NCBI RefSeq assembly: GCF_900105905.1
Contig: NZ_FNSV01000005.1
Span: forward strand, 1,550,001-1,614,000
DNA: 64,000 bases
Reading direction: 5' to 3'
From: Rhodococcus koreensis
GTDB taxonomy: Bacteria > Actinomycetota > Actinomycetes > Mycobacteriales > Mycobacteriaceae
The notes beneath the pieces were generated by a model. The model was not told the origin of the DNA, searched no databases, and saw only the letters and a list, made by a program, of their open reading frames with translations. Shown here in pieces: positions 9,632 through 21,267 of this stretch. The number at the start of each line of letters is the position of its first letter. The first letter of the stretch is position 1. Made by a program: the position numbers and the translations under genes.

Positions 9632-9835
9632 GCACCCATGTTTGGGCCGTCGTGTTTCGCGCACGAGGCGAATCCGTATCGGCGATGTCACGAATCGAAC
9701 GCGACCTGCGAATCCCCGTCCCGCCCCGGGCGAAGCCGCAGGGGGGACCGCATACTCGGGAACGAAAGTGCAAGGATGGTGAGCGACGGGGGTCGCAGGT
9801 ACTCCCGCGTCTATCTCGTGGTGAAAGGGACGCAC

Positions 9836-10486
9836 GTGTCGTATCTGCTTCGCGTCCAGCTCCCCGACCGTCCCGGTAGCCTCGGCTCTCTCGCCGTCGC
9901 CCTGGGCTCGGTGGGTGCTGACATTCTGTCGCTCGACGTGGTGGAACGGGGTGCCGGATTCGCCATCGACGACCTCGTCGTCGATGTCGAGCCGGGATCG
10001 CTCCCCGACACCCTCATCACGGCCGCCGAGAACCTGCCCGGCGTCACCGTCGACTCCATCCGGCCGTACGCCGGAATACTCGACACCCACCGCGAGCTCG
10101 AGCTCATCGACCAGGTCGCCACCGCCGCGGACGATCGACTGCAGGTCCTCGTCGACGGCGCCCCGCGGGTGCTCCGGGTCGGCTGGTCCGTGGTCGCAGA
10201 CCTCGGCCCGCACGGCGCATACCGGGTGGTCGGCAGCTCGGGAGCGCCCGAGACGCACGCCACCGAGATCCCGTGGATGCCGCTGGAGAAGCCCACCGCG
10301 CTCGACGGCGAGGGCGACTGGGTGCCGCAGGTGTGGCGCGACATGAACACCACACTCGCCGCGGCTCCCCTCGGGACCACCGGCCGGGTGCTGATGCTCG
10401 GCCGCCCCGGCGGCCCGGAGTTCCGTCCGTCCGAGATCGCCCGGCTGGGCTACCTCGCCGGCATCATCGCGACCGTGCTGAGCTGA
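9836..10486 (+). CDS. tandem ACT-domain amino-acid-binding protein
   Basis: 216 residues from the GTG at 9836, chosen because AAAGGGA lies 6 bases upstream and the protein then begins SYLLRVQLPDRPGSLGSLAV, a textbook ACT-domain start. A second, more diverged ACT-like half follows. It is the positional and sequence counterpart of Rv3013. ACT domains bind amino acids and regulate metabolic enzymes; no catalytic domain is attached, so a stand-alone sensor or partner role is inferred. Confidence 0.85.
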   Translation: MSYLLRVQLPDRPGSLGSLAVALGSVGADILSLDVVERGAGFAIDDLVVDVEPGSLPDTLITAAENLPGVTVDSIRPYAGILDTHRELELIDQVATAADDRLQVLVDGAPRVLRVGWSVVADLGPHGAYRVVGSSGAPETHATEIPWMPLEKPTALDGEGDWVPQVWRDMNTTLAAAPLGTTGRVLMLGRPGGPEFRPSEIARLGYLAGIIATVLS

Positions 10487-10492
10487 CCTCCG

Positions 10493-10514
10493 CCCCGGGC
10501 CGGAAGGTCCGGGG
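10493..10514. terminator. hairpin between convergent ACT and GNAT genes
   Basis: CCCCGGGCC and GGTCCGGGG pair (one mismatch) around a GGAA loop, in the 39-base gap between two converging genes. Likely a bidirectional terminator. Confidence 0.55.
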
Positions 10515-10525
10515 CCGTGGTCGCC

Positions 10526-11014
10526 TCAGACGAGTTCGCGGACCAGGACGGTGAGCTCGACACCGGGGACGGGCGCCCAATTGCGGTCGGGCACAGGCAC
10601 GAACCCGTTGCGGTCGTAGATGCGGCGGGCGTCTTCCATGTCGGACTGGGTCGACATCACGACCGCGCGGTCGCCGCGGTCGTAGGCCGTGTCGAGCACG
10701 TGCCGCACGAGCGCCGACCCGACGCCGGAACCGCGGGCGTCGGGTGACACGGCGAGCATCCGGAATTCGAGTTCCCCCGGCTGCGCGACGTCGGCGTACG
10801 GGGACGCCGGTTCCGCGATCGTGACGGAACCCACGACCCGGCCCTCCAACACCGCCACCCGGACCTCCGCCTTGTCCGCTCGTTCAGCGGTGTCGCGCAA
10901 CCGGTTCGTGTACGGATCGTGTGCCTCGACGTGTCCGCCGCCCACGTAGGCGATCACCGTGAGGTCGCTGACGGCCTCGTACTCGTCCGGTGTCGCATTC
11001 CGAATCTCGATCAT
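10526..11014 (-). CDS. GNAT-family N-acetyltransferase
   Basis: 162 residues from the ATG at 11014 (MIEIRNATPDEYEAVSDLTV); an upstream in-frame GTG would add 12 residues of non-GNAT sequence. The acetyl-CoA-binding motif A is clear in LEFRMLAVSPDARGSGVGSALVRHVLD (R/Q-x-x-G-x-G/A pattern), followed by DARRIYDRNGFVPVPDRNW. The substrate is not predictable. Confidence 0.88.
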   Translation of the reverse strand: MIEIRNATPDEYEAVSDLTVIAYVGGGHVEAHDPYTNRLRDTAERADKAEVRVAVLEGRVVGSVTIAEPASPYADVAQPGELEFRMLAVSPDARGSGVGSALVRHVLDTAYDRGDRAVVMSTQSDMEDARRIYDRNGFVPVPDRNWAPVPGVELTVLVRELV

Positions 11015-11071
11015 GTCCAGAACTATGACAGGACAGCTCACGCCGCCCAAAACTCGAGTGTGAGGTTCCCG

Positions 11072-13171
<2,100 letters not shown>

Positions 13172-13203
13172 TTAACCGGTCCGGCCGACACCGAACGCCG
13201 TAC

Positions 13204-14226
13204 TCAGAGTGATTCGGGGTCGTCGGTGAACGCGCTGCTCACCTCGGCGCAGAACTTCAGCGCGTCGCGGCTCCAGGAGCCGTCGGCGCCCGCGAGTCCG
13301 CAGGCCGGTGTCACGGCGACCTGGGTCCGCAGCGTCGTGCGCGGAAATCCGAGCCGGTCGATCAGCGTCACCGCAGGTCGGGCGAGGTCGCGCCAGGTGG
13401 CGGGCACGGCGGGAGCGGTGGTCGGGATCAGCCCCAGCGCCAGCTCCTTGCCCGCGTCGAGCAACTCGCCGATGCCGTCCAGGTCCGAAGGCGCCAGCTG
13501 CGACACGTCCAGACCGACCGCGCGCGCACTGCTGCGCCGCAGCAGGTCCGTGGGCAGGTCCGCGGAGCAGCAGTGCACCATGGTCACTCCGCCGGACCCG
13601 GCGAGGGCGGCCTCGAGCACGGCGAGAGCCTCCGGCTCCGGCATCGCCCGCACGGTCTCGAGCCTCGACCGACCGGACAGCGTGCCCGCCAGCACAGCTG
13701 GCAGTCGTGGCTCGTCGAACTGGATCAGCACCTGCGCACCGAGACGCCGAGTGACCTCCGCGGCATGCCGCGCGAGTCCTTCCCCCAGCGATTCGGCGAA
13801 ATCGCGCACCGCACCGGGGTCGGTGAGCACGCGCCTTCCGGTGCCGAGTTCCACCTCGGCCGCCAGCGTGAGAGGACCGACCGACTGCACCTTCACCACG
13901 TGATCGGCCCCGACGAGGCCCGCACTCTCCCACGCTTCCTCGAGCGCGTCGAGGTCCTGGTTCAGGAAGTCGGTCGCCCGCTTGGCCACCGAGCCGCGAC
14001 GCTGCACCACGCGGTAGGCGGACGTGGACACGTCCAGTTGCAGATCCACGAGCAGGGCGCTGGCGCGGCCGATCATGTCGGCGCCGAGCCCGCGGGCGGG
14101 CAGCTCCACCAGGTGCGGGAGCCTGCCGAGCTCGCCGAGGACGACGGTGGCGGCTTCACGCGGGTCCGCTCCGGGCCACGAGCCGACGCCGGTGACGCCA
14201 CCGGCCAATGAAATATCCTGCGTCAC
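13204..14226 (-). CDS. MetE-like (cobalamin-independent methionine synthase C-domain) protein
   Basis: 340 residues from a GTG at 14226 that overlaps the mnmA stop (GTGA). It resembles only the C-terminal TIM barrel of MetE: zinc-type residues occur in [10 protein letters not shown] and in the late [11 protein letters not shown], and QFDEP corresponds to the family's barrel strand. It is half the length of true MetE, so it may act on another methyl or thiol substrate. The Rv3015c homologue sits in the same place after mnmA, suggesting a conserved link with sulfur metabolism or tRNA thiolation. Confidence 0.82.
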   Translation of the reverse strand: MTQDISLAGGVTGVGSWPGADPREAATVVLGELGRLPHLVELPARGLGADMIGRASALLVDLQLDVSTSAYRVVQRRGSVAKRATDFLNQDLDALEEAWESAGLVGADHVVKVQSVGPLTLAAEVELGTGRRVLTDPGAVRDFAESLGEGLARHAAEVTRRLGAQVLIQFDEPRLPAVLAGTLSGRSRLETVRAMPEPEALAVLEAALAGSGGVTMVHCCSADLPTDLLRRSSARAVGLDVSQLAPSDLDGIGELLDAGKELALGLIPTTAPAVPATWRDLARPAVTLIDRLGFPRTTLRTQVAVTPACGLAGADGSWSRDALKFCAEVSSAFTDDPESL

Positions 14227-15317
14227 TGCGTGTTCGGATGCGCGTCGGTGCCCGAGATGGTTCCGCTGCCCAGCACGATGTCGCCCGCCGGGTCGGTCCG
14301 ATACAGAACGACGGCCTGCCCCTTCGCCACACCGGTGAGCGGTTCGCGCAGCGAGATGCGAATACCTCCGTCGACGGCTTCCGCCACCGCCTCGGCGAGT
14401 CCGCCGTGCGCGCGCACCTGGACGGTGCATTCGACCGGTCCGGCCGGCGCGCTCCCGGACGTCCACACGGCGCGGTCCGCGCTGATCGCGTGCACTTCGA
14501 GGTTGCGTGCCGAACCGACACGGACGGTGCCGGTTTCGGGTTCGATCGACGTCACGTACCGCGGCTGCCCGTCGGCCGCGGGGCCCTGGACGCCGAGGCC
14601 CTTCCGCTGTCCGATCGTGAACCCGTGCACGCCTTCGTGTTCCGCGAGCACCTCACCCGAATCGGCGTCGACCACACTGCCCGGACGGACACCGATGTGG
14701 GCGCCGAGGAATGCCCGGGTGTCACCGGACGGGATGAAGCAGATGTCGTGGCTGTCGGGCTTGTTCGCCACGGCGAGACCGCGTTCGGCGGCCTCTTCCC
14801 GGATCCGGTCCTTCGGGGTGTCGCCGACGGGGAACATCGCCCGCGACAGCTGCTCGGCCGTCAGAACACCGAGCACGTACGACTGGTCCTTGTCCGCGTC
14901 GACGGCCCGGCGCAGCACACCGTTGTCGAGCTGCGCGTAGTGACCGGTGGCCACCGCGTCGAACCCTAGGGCGATCGCGCGGTCCGCGAGCGCAGCGAAC
15001 TTGATCTTCTCGTTGCACCGCAGGCACGGGTTGGGGGTCTCCCCCGCCGCGTAGGACGCCACGAAGTCGTCGATCACGTCTTCCTTGAAGCGGTCGGCGA
15101 AATCCCAGACGTAGAACGGGATTCCGAGCACGTCCGCGGCACGCCGGGCGTCACCGGCATCTTCCTTGGAGCAGCAGCCCCGGGAACCGGTGCGCAGCGT
15201 GCCCGGCTCGGCGGAGAGTGCGAGATGCACACCCACCACGTCGTGTCCGGCAGCGACTGCCCGTGCCGCCGCCACGGCGGAATCGACGCCGCCGCTCATG
15301 GCCGCCAGTACTCGCAT
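14223..15317 (-). CDS. mnmA: tRNA-specific 2-thiouridylase
   Basis: 364 residues. It installs the 2-thio group on U34 of tRNA(Glu/Gln/Lys), using sulfur from IscS. The PP-loop ATP site is [21 protein letters not shown] (residues 7-27), the catalytic cysteines are in [12 protein letters not shown] and HDICFI, and GHYAQL is a family signature. ATG overlaps the iscS stop (ATGA), so the sulfur donor and acceptor enzymes are translationally coupled. Known in mycobacteria as trmU. Confidence 0.97.
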   Translation of the reverse strand: MRVLAAMSGGVDSAVAAARAVAAGHDVVGVHLALSAEPGTLRTGSRGCCSKEDAGDARRAADVLGIPFYVWDFADRFKEDVIDDFVASYAAGETPNPCLRCNEKIKFAALADRAIALGFDAVATGHYAQLDNGVLRRAVDADKDQSYVLGVLTAEQLSRAMFPVGDTPKDRIREEAAERGLAVANKPDSHDICFIPSGDTRAFLGAHIGVRPGSVVDADSGEVLAEHEGVHGFTIGQRKGLGVQGPAADGQPRYVTSIEPETGTVRVGSARNLEVHAISADRAVWTSGSAPAGPVECTVQVRAHGGLAEAVAEAVDGGIRISLREPLTGVAKGQAVVLYRTDPAGDIVLGSGTISGTDAHPNTQ

Positions 15318-16537
15318 CAACGATTCCCTCCACGCGCTCCGACACCGGCGAGCCCGGCGGCGCGGGCCCGCTCCACAACTTGCGGCAGTGCCGCGATGAC
15401 TGCATCCACGTCCGCGACCGTCGACGTGTGCCCGAAGGAGAAGCGCAACGATCCGCGCGCGGTCGCGGCCTCCACGCCCATCGCGGTCAGGACGTGGCTG
15501 GGGCGGGCGACACCGGCGGTACACGCCGAACCGGTCGAACACTCGATCCCGGCGGCGTCGAGCAGCATCAGCAGCGAATCGCCCTCGCAACCGGGGAACG
15601 TGAAGTGGGCGTTGCCCGGCAGTCGCGCGCTGCCCACCGGACCGTTCAGCACGGCGTCCGGGACGATCTCCCCGACGCGCTCGATGAGGCGGTCGCGCAG
15701 GACGGACAGGTCCGCGGCGCGGGAGTCGAGGTTCGTGGTCGCGTCGCGCAGCGCCGCCGCCATGCCGACGACACCGGCGGTGTCCGGGGTGCCCGAACGC
15801 AGGTCGCGTTCGTGTCCCCCGCCGTGCAGCAACGGCACACACGGCACCTGCCGTCCCAGCAGGAGTGCACCGACACCCTGCGGTCCGCCGACCTTGTGCG
15901 CGGCGATGCTCAGCGCGGACAGCCCGCTGGCAGCAAAGTCCACGGGGATGTGCGTGACGGCCTGGACGGCGTCGCTGTGCATGGGCACACCGAACTCGGC
16001 CGCCACCGCGGCGAGTTCGGTGATCGGCATGATCGTGCCGATCTCGTTGTTGGCCCACATGATCGTCACCAGGGCGGTTTCGTCCGCATGGACGGCGAGT
16101 TCGTCGCGCAGCGCCTGCGGCGACACCCGGCCCAGTTCGTCGACGGGCAGCCACGTGACCTGTGCGCCCTCGTGCTTCTCGAGCCACTCCACCGCGTCGA
16201 GCACCGCATGATGCTCGACGGCACTGGCCAAAATCCGCACCCGTCCGGGGTCGGCGTCACGCCGCGCCCAGAAGATGCCCTTGACCGCGAGGTTGTCGCT
16301 CTCGGTGCCACCGGAGGTGAAGATGACCTCGGACGGCCTGGCGCCGAGGTCGGCGGCGATGGACTCGCGGGCCTCCTCGATGCGACGGCGGGCGGCGCGC
16401 CCGGAACCGTGCAGCGAGGACGCATTGCCCACGGTACTGAAGATGTCGGTCATCGCCCGGACGGCCGCCGGCACCATGGGAGTGGTGGCTGCGTGGTCCA
16501 GGTAGACGGGGTGATCGGCACTGCGGGCAGAGGTCAT
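15317..16537 (-). CDS. iscS: cysteine desulfurase
   Basis: 406 residues, PLP-dependent class V aminotransferase fold. It converts cysteine to alanine and an enzyme persulfide. PLP-lysine motif [14 protein letters not shown]; persulfide cysteine loop [18 protein letters not shown] near residue 325; N-terminal [11 protein letters not shown]. It sits directly upstream of mnmA in a 4-base overlap, which indicates delivery of sulfur to tRNA; the equivalent of Rv3025c. Confidence 0.96.
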   Translation of the reverse strand: MTSARSADHPVYLDHAATTPMVPAAVRAMTDIFSTVGNASSLHGSGRAARRRIEEARESIAADLGARPSEVIFTSGGTESDNLAVKGIFWARRDADPGRVRILASAVEHHAVLDAVEWLEKHEGAQVTWLPVDELGRVSPQALRDELAVHADETALVTIMWANNEIGTIMPITELAAVAAEFGVPMHSDAVQAVTHIPVDFAASGLSALSIAAHKVGGPQGVGALLLGRQVPCVPLLHGGGHERDLRSGTPDTAGVVGMAAALRDATTNLDSRAADLSVLRDRLIERVGEIVPDAVLNGPVGSARLPGNAHFTFPGCEGDSLLMLLDAAGIECSTGSACTAGVARPSHVLTAMGVEAATARGSLRFSFGHTSTVADVDAVIAALPQVVERARAAGLAGVGARGGNR

Positions 16538-16554
16538 GACGTGACCAGGATAGC

Positions 16555-17478
16555 TCAGGCGACGAGACGCTCCGCCGCCTCGATGTCCGCAGCCGCCGCC
16601 CCGACCGCACTCTGCAGCGGATCGACGATGTCGTGCGCTGCGAGATCGATGCGTTCGTCGCCTCGGGCGGCGCGTTCGCATCGGGCCGCCAGATCGCGGC
16701 GGCACTCCCCCGGATACTCGATCGGCGCCAGCCGGACCTCGGCGTTGACGCCCTTCTGACGGATGATGCGCCGGATCGACCGGCCGATCGTCTCCTCGCC
16801 CACGAAGCACGGCCCGGTCGTCAGTTCCCCGCCCCGTCCGGTGTATCGCAGCGAGATCGGCTGAACCGGGCACTCCGCGTCGATCGCCGCCTGGAACAGC
16901 GCGGGCCGGAATCCGCCGTACGCCCGTCCACACCATGTGGTGCCCTCGGGGAACGCCACGACTCGTTCGCCGTCGCGCAGCCTGCCCGCCGTCGTCGCCA
17001 CCGTGCCCGGGAGCGCCCGCAGGCTCTGCCGTTCGATCGGGACGACCCGCATCCGCCGGGCGAGCGAACCCAGCACCGGCCAGTCCAGCAGATCGCCGCG
17101 GGCGACGAAGTTCGCCGGTGCGAGCGCGCTGAGCACCAGCACGTCGGTCCAGGACACGTGGCCGGCCACCACCAGAAGCCCGCCGTCGTGCCGACGCTTT
17201 CCTCGGTGATCGACCACGACGAGGCGAATTCCCACGCAGCGCAACAGCATCGCCGCGTACCGACGCTGCAGACCGGTCCGCCACGACCGCGGCAGCAACC
17301 ATCCTGCGGTCAGGAGCGGCGCCGTCGCCAGCGCCGACACCACGAGGCACCACCGCACGACCACGGTCGGGATCGACACGGCGTTCGCCTCCGCGGGCAG
17401 GCATCCCGCGCCGCACGGACTCGACGGCATCCACGAATGCACGGGCACTGCGGCCGTCTCCGGCACCGCGGCGCTCAT
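16555..17478 (-). CDS. PlsC-family 1-acyl-glycerol-3-phosphate-type acyltransferase (OlsA-like)
   Basis: 307 residues. The H-x4-D catalytic motif is GHVSWTDVL (near residue 107) and the acceptor motif is FPEGTTWCG; a hydrophobic N-terminal region ([22 protein letters not shown]) anchors it to the membrane. The start ATG overlaps the stop of the preceding GNAT acyltransferase gene. In many bacteria an OlsB N-acyltransferase plus a PlsC-type OlsA make ornithine lipids; this pair has the same make-up and order, and corresponds to Rv3026c. Substrate remains inferred. Confidence 0.85.
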   Translation of the reverse strand: MSAAVPETAAVPVHSWMPSSPCGAGCLPAEANAVSIPTVVVRWCLVVSALATAPLLTAGWLLPRSWRTGLQRRYAAMLLRCVGIRLVVVDHRGKRRHDGGLLVVAGHVSWTDVLVLSALAPANFVARGDLLDWPVLGSLARRMRVVPIERQSLRALPGTVATTAGRLRDGERVVAFPEGTTWCGRAYGGFRPALFQAAIDAECPVQPISLRYTGRGGELTTGPCFVGEETIGRSIRRIIRQKGVNAEVRLAPIEYPGECRRDLAARCERAARGDERIDLAAHDIVDPLQSAVGAAAADIEAAERLVA

Positions 17479-18308
17479 GCCTGCGCCCCCGCCTCGAAAG
17501 TGGCCGAAGCCGAACGCAGGCGGTCGAGGTACCGCTCGTTCGCGCCGTGCAGTCCCTGCAGGGCGACGAAGTCGGCGACACCGAATTCCGGGTCGTGCGC
17601 GGGCTCGCCGCACACCTTGGCGCCGAGGCGCAGATATCCCCGGAGCAGCGGCGGCAGGACCGGGCGGGCGGGCGGGTCGATCTCGTCGAGTGATCGCCCG
17701 TCGACGCGCACCGGGTTCCTGGGCACGGCCCGGGAGGCCGGGTCGCTGCCGTACTTGCGGAGCAGCAGATCACGCACGCCGCGGACGTTGGAACCGGCCA
17801 CCTCGTCCGGGTGCTCCCGCATCGGCACGGAGACGCAGCCCATCACCCACTCGTATCCGGTCAATTGCAGGTAGTGGAGGATCCCGGCCCACATCAGGCT
17901 CAGGACCGAACCGGAACGGTGATCGGGGTCGACGCACGCCCGGCCCATCTCGACGATGCGGTTGCCGACGGGATCGAGTGCCGAGATGTCGAATTCGGTG
18001 GCGGTGTAATAGCCGCCGGCCTGGGAGGCGGCGTCGGGCGGGAGCATGCGATAGCACCCGACGAATTCGCCGGTCTCCTCGTGCCGAACGAGGAGGTGGT
18101 CGCAGAAGTCGTCGAACCGGTCGGCGTCGAGGGCATCCGCGTGTGCGGGGACGGAGAATCCGGGTTCGGAGGCGAACACGCGGTAGCGCAGCCGCTGGGC
18201 TGCCACGCGGTGTTCGCGGTCGGACGAGACGACCAGGGAGTATCGGGGCGCGGTTACAACAGAATCGGCGGTCTCACTCGGTGCGCGGAGAACTGACGAA
18301 GTTGTCAT
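17475..18308 (-). CDS. hemolysin/OlsB-type N-acyltransferase (GNAT fold)
   Basis: 277 residues, matching the PF13444 acetyltransferase group that includes OlsB (ornithine N-acyl-ACP acyltransferase) and Rv3027c. Visible family features: [20 protein letters not shown] at the N-terminus, DEFDDHLLV-like [27 protein letters not shown], the YYTATEFDI segment, and [21 protein letters not shown] holding the acyl-carrier loop. It is translationally coupled to the PlsC-type gene. An autoinducer-synthase-like or ornithine-lipid role are the main options. Confidence 0.8.
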   Translation of the reverse strand: MTTSSVLRAPSETADSVVTAPRYSLVVSSDREHRVAAQRLRYRVFASEPGFSVPAHADALDADRFDDFCDHLLVRHEETGEFVGCYRMLPPDAASQAGGYYTATEFDISALDPVGNRIVEMGRACVDPDHRSGSVLSLMWAGILHYLQLTGYEWVMGCVSVPMREHPDEVAGSNVRGVRDLLLRKYGSDPASRAVPRNPVRVDGRSLDEIDPPARPVLPPLLRGYLRLGAKVCGEPAHDPEFGVADFVALQGLHGANERYLDRLRSASATFEAGAQA

Positions 18309-18392
18309 GGCGCAGGTTTACCGAGCAGGGGCGGCGTGGGGGCATCGCCCGGGTGTCGTGTCGATGCAGCCCGGATGAACGACGGAAGATAC

Positions 18393-18433
18393 GACGGCGG
18401 CCCCGCTCCCTCGAAGGGAACGGGGCCGCCGTC
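18393..18433 (-). terminator. strong hairpin terminator of the etf operon
   Basis: 19-base arms (18393-18411 and 18415-18433) pair with one mismatch around a CGA loop; the core is GGCGGCCCCG / CGGGGCCGCC. It begins 10 bases after the etfA stop and separates the etf transcript from the acyltransferase pair. Confidence 0.85.
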
Positions 18434-18442
18434 GGTCGACAA

Positions 18443-19399
18443 TCAGCCCTTGTGGGCCTTGACTGCCTCGGTGAGCTGCGGCGCAACCTTGAACAGGTCG
18501 CCGACGATGCCGTAGTCCGCGATCTCGAAGATCGGGGCTTCCTCGTCCTTGTTCACGGCGACGATGGTCTTCGACGTCTGCATACCGGCGCGGTGCTGGA
18601 TGGCACCGGAGATGCCGAGCGCGATGTACAGCTGCGGGGAGACCGTCTTACCGGTCTGACCGACCTGGAACTGGCCCGGGTAGTAGCCCGAGTCGACCGC
18701 GGCACGCGAAGCACCGACAGCGGCACCCAGCGAATCTGCGAGTTCCTCGACGACGGTGAACTTGTCGGCGCTGCCGACACCGCGACCACCGGAGACGACG
18801 ACCGTCGCCTCGGTGAGCTCCGGGCGGTCGCCACCGACGATCGGATCACGCGAGGTGATCTTGACGGCGCCCTCGTCCTGGGCCGGAACCTCGACGGAAA
18901 CCTTCTCGCCTGCACCGGCTTCGGGCTTCGCCTCGATGGCGCCCGGGCGGACCGAGATGACCGGGACGTCGCCGTTGGCCTTCGCCTCGACGGTGAACGC
19001 GCCACCGAAGATGGAGTGCACGGCACTGCCGTCGGACTTCACGTCGACGACGTCGACGAGCAGGCCGGAGCCGATGCGGGCAGCAAGACGTCCGGAGACC
19101 TCCTTGCCCTCGACGCTGGCGGCGGTGATCACCGCGGCCGGAGCTGCCGACTCGACGAGCGACGCGAGTACGTCGACCTTCGGGGTGATCAGGTAGCCGT
19201 CGATGTCATCCGACTCGGCGACGTAAATCTTGGCCGCGCCTGCGGCGGCGAGGCCCTCGGCGAGCTTGTCGGCGGTACCGGCGGGACCGGTGACCACTGC
19301 GGCCGGCTCACCGAGCGCGCGAGCGGCGGTGATGAGTTCGGTGCTGACCTTCTTGAGCGCACCCTCTGCGTGCTCGACGAGCACCAGTACTTCTGCCAT
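18443..19399 (-). CDS. etfA: electron transfer flavoprotein alpha subunit
   Basis: 318 residues from ATG, normal length. It carries FAD and passes electrons from acyl-CoA dehydrogenases to ETF:quinone oxidoreductase. The C-terminal FAD-binding region is clear: [61 protein letters not shown] and [23 protein letters not shown]. It follows etfB by 46 bases in the same operon (Rv3028c, fixB). Confidence 0.97.
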   Translation of the reverse strand: MAEVLVLVEHAEGALKKVSTELITAARALGEPAAVVTGPAGTADKLAEGLAAAGAAKIYVAESDDIDGYLITPKVDVLASLVESAAPAAVITAASVEGKEVSGRLAARIGSGLLVDVVDVKSDGSAVHSIFGGAFTVEAKANGDVPVISVRPGAIEAKPEAGAGEKVSVEVPAQDEGAVKITSRDPIVGGDRPELTEATVVVSGGRGVGSADKFTVVEELADSLGAAVGASRAAVDSGYYPGQFQVGQTGKTVSPQLYIALGISGAIQHRAGMQTSKTIVAVNKDEEAPIFEIADYGIVGDLFKVAPQLTEAVKAHKG

Positions 19400-19445
19400 G
19401 TCTAACTCTCCCTGTGTGTGTCTGCTGGTCTGTAGAGGGGCGCGA

Positions 19446-20246
19446 TCAGATGATCTTCTGGCCCACGAGGTAGGCAGCGATCTTGCTGCCGCCGTCGCCC
19501 TCGTCGACGATGCGCTCACCAGCGGTACGCGGGGGCTTGGGGGTGGAGGCGGTGACGGTGGTGCCCGCGTTGGCGACACCGACGGTCTCCGGGTCGACAC
19601 CGAGGTCGGCCAGCGTGTAGACGAGAACTTCCTTCTTCTTCGCGGCCATGATGCCCTTGAAGGAGGGGAAGCGGGGCTCGTTGATCTTCTCGGTGACGCT
19701 GACGATGGCCGGCAGGCTCGCCTCGAGGCCGAAGAGACCCTCGTCGGTCTCGCGCTCGCCGGTGACGGTGCCGTCGGTGACCGTGAGCTTGCGCAGCTGC
19801 GTGAGCTGCGGGATGCCCAGGTACTCGGCGATGATGGCCGGAACGGCGCCGACGCGGCCATCGGTGGCCTCGTTACCGGCGATGATCAGGTCGGCAGGTT
19901 CTTCGTTCTCGAACGTGATCTGTCCGAGCGCCGCGGCCAGCGTCCACGCGGTCTGCACCGCGTCGGAGCCGTGGAGGGCCGGGTCGTTGATGTGCACTGC
20001 CTTGTCGGCACCCATGGACAGGGCCTTGCGGATGGCGTCGGTGGCGCGGTCCGGACCTGCGGAGAGGACGGTCACCTCGCCGCCCTGAGCCTCCTTGATC
20101 AGGAGCGCTTCTTCGACGGCGCGCTCGTTGATCTCGTCGAGCACTGCATCGGCGGCCTCGCGGTCAAGCGTGTAGTCGCCGTCGGTCAGCTTGCGCTCGG
20201 ACCACGTGTCGGGGACCTGCTTGATCAAAACAACGATGTTCGTCAT
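19446..20246 (-). CDS. etfB: electron transfer flavoprotein beta subunit
   Basis: 266 residues from ATG at 20246, preceded by an AGGAGGT ribosome site. It binds AMP and, with EtfA, forms the soluble carrier for beta-oxidation. Motifs: NIVVLIKQVPDTWSERKL at the N-terminus, LSAGPDRATDAIRKALSMGADKAVHI, and the recognition loop TEKINEPRFPSFKGIMAAKKK. First gene of the operon; the divergent 240-base region upstream contains a clean inverted repeat. Confidence 0.97.
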   Translation of the reverse strand: MTNIVVLIKQVPDTWSERKLTDGDYTLDREAADAVLDEINERAVEEALLIKEAQGGEVTVLSAGPDRATDAIRKALSMGADKAVHINDPALHGSDAVQTAWTLAAALGQITFENEEPADLIIAGNEATDGRVGAVPAIIAEYLGIPQLTQLRKLTVTDGTVTGERETDEGLFGLEASLPAIVSVTEKINEPRFPSFKGIMAAKKKEVLVYTLADLGVDPETVGVANAGTTVTASTPKPPRTAGERIVDEGDGGSKIAAYLVGQKII

Positions 20247-20365
20247 GGGTCTTCGTCGACCTCCTGTGTGTTCTTGCGTGGTTATCGTGAGTCGCTCCGC
20301 GTGGGCCGAGCTCTCGCCTTCGATATTTCGTCGCACGATTGCTCTGCGACAGATTACCCCACGCT

Positions 20366-20385
20366 AAGTTACCCATCGGTAACTT
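20366..20385. promoter_or_regulatory. candidate operator in the etfB / methyltransferase divergent region
   Basis: AAGTTACC and GGTAACTT form a perfect 8+8 inverted repeat around CATC, 120 bases upstream of etfB and 103 upstream of the methyltransferase. The form suits a TetR-family dimer. The rest of the 241-base gap (20247-20487) shows no gene. Confidence 0.6.
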
Positions 20386-20474
20386 GCGTGAAAGTCTCGT
20401 TCACCATAACGGCCGAAACCGCATTTCACCGCTGTGATGTAGACCACCTGGACGAGCGACCTTGCCGGGGGCAC

Positions 20475-20480
20475 TAACCT
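20475..20480 (+). promoter_or_regulatory. -10 element of a leaderless promoter
   Basis: TAACCT ends 7 bases before the GTG start at 20488, the spacing expected when transcription begins at or next to the start codon. No ribosome site precedes the GTG, consistent with a leaderless mRNA. Confidence 0.55.
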
Positions 20481-20487
20481 CGCACCG

Positions 20488-21267
20488 GTGAGCGAATCAT
20501 TTGTCGGCGACCGCGAGGACGCACCACTGCCCCTCACGGGCGAGCGGACCGTGCCCGGTATCCCCGAGGAGAACTACTGGTTCCGGCGGCACGAGGTCGT
20601 CTACCGCGACCTCCTCCCCCGCTGCGCGGGACGCCGGGTACTCGAGGCCGGATCCGGAGAAGGCTACGGCGCCAACATGATTGCCGATGTGGCACAGGGC
20701 GTTACCGGACTCGACTACGACATCTCCGCCGTCGAACACGTCCGCGCGCGGTACCCCCGGGTCGAAATGCTGCACGGCAATCTCGCGGAGCTTCCCCTCG
20801 GCGACGAATCCGTCGACACCGTCGTCAATTTTCAGGTGATCGAACACCTGTGGGACCAGGCCCAATTCCTGCGCGAGTGCTTCCGGGTGCTGACCCCCGG
20901 AGGGGAACTGCTCGTCAGCACACCCAACCGCATCACGTTCTCGCCGGGCCGCGACACGCCGCTGAATCCGTTCCACACCCGCGAACTCGACGCGGCCGAG
21001 CTGACCGAACTGCTCGAGGAGGCCGGATTCACCGTCGCCCTCATGACCGGCGTGCACCACGGCACGCGGCTGAAGGCCCTCGACACGAAGCACGGCGGCT
21101 CGTTCATCGGCGCGCAGATCGACCGTGCACTCGCCGGCGAACCGTGGCCCGAGGAACTGACCCGCGACGTCGAGGGCATCACCGTCGACGATTTCGCACT
21201 GCACGAAGGCGACATCGACGACAGCCTCGACCTGGTGGCCATCGCGGTGAAGGATCCTGTTCGGTGA
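20488..21267 (+). CDS. SAM-dependent methyltransferase, alpha-glucan cluster (Rv3030-like)
   Basis: 259 residues. The Rossmann methyltransferase motif I is VLEAGSGEGYGANMIAD and later VTGLDYDISAVEHVRARYP and VDTVVNFQVIEHLWDQAQFL are motifs II and IV. It overlaps the GH57 gene by GTGA and heads a three-gene unit with GH57 and GT4 enzymes. The same triad in M. tuberculosis (Rv3030-32) is linked to methylglucose lipopolysaccharide, so O-methylation of a sugar on that polymer is the likely job; the acceptor is inferred. Confidence 0.87.
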   Translation: MSESFVGDREDAPLPLTGERTVPGIPEENYWFRRHEVVYRDLLPRCAGRRVLEAGSGEGYGANMIADVAQGVTGLDYDISAVEHVRARYPRVEMLHGNLAELPLGDESVDTVVNFQVIEHLWDQAQFLRECFRVLTPGGELLVSTPNRITFSPGRDTPLNPFHTRELDAAELTELLEEAGFTVALMTGVHHGTRLKALDTKHGGSFIGAQIDRALAGEPWPEELTRDVEGITVDDFALHEGDIDDSLDLVAIAVKDPVR

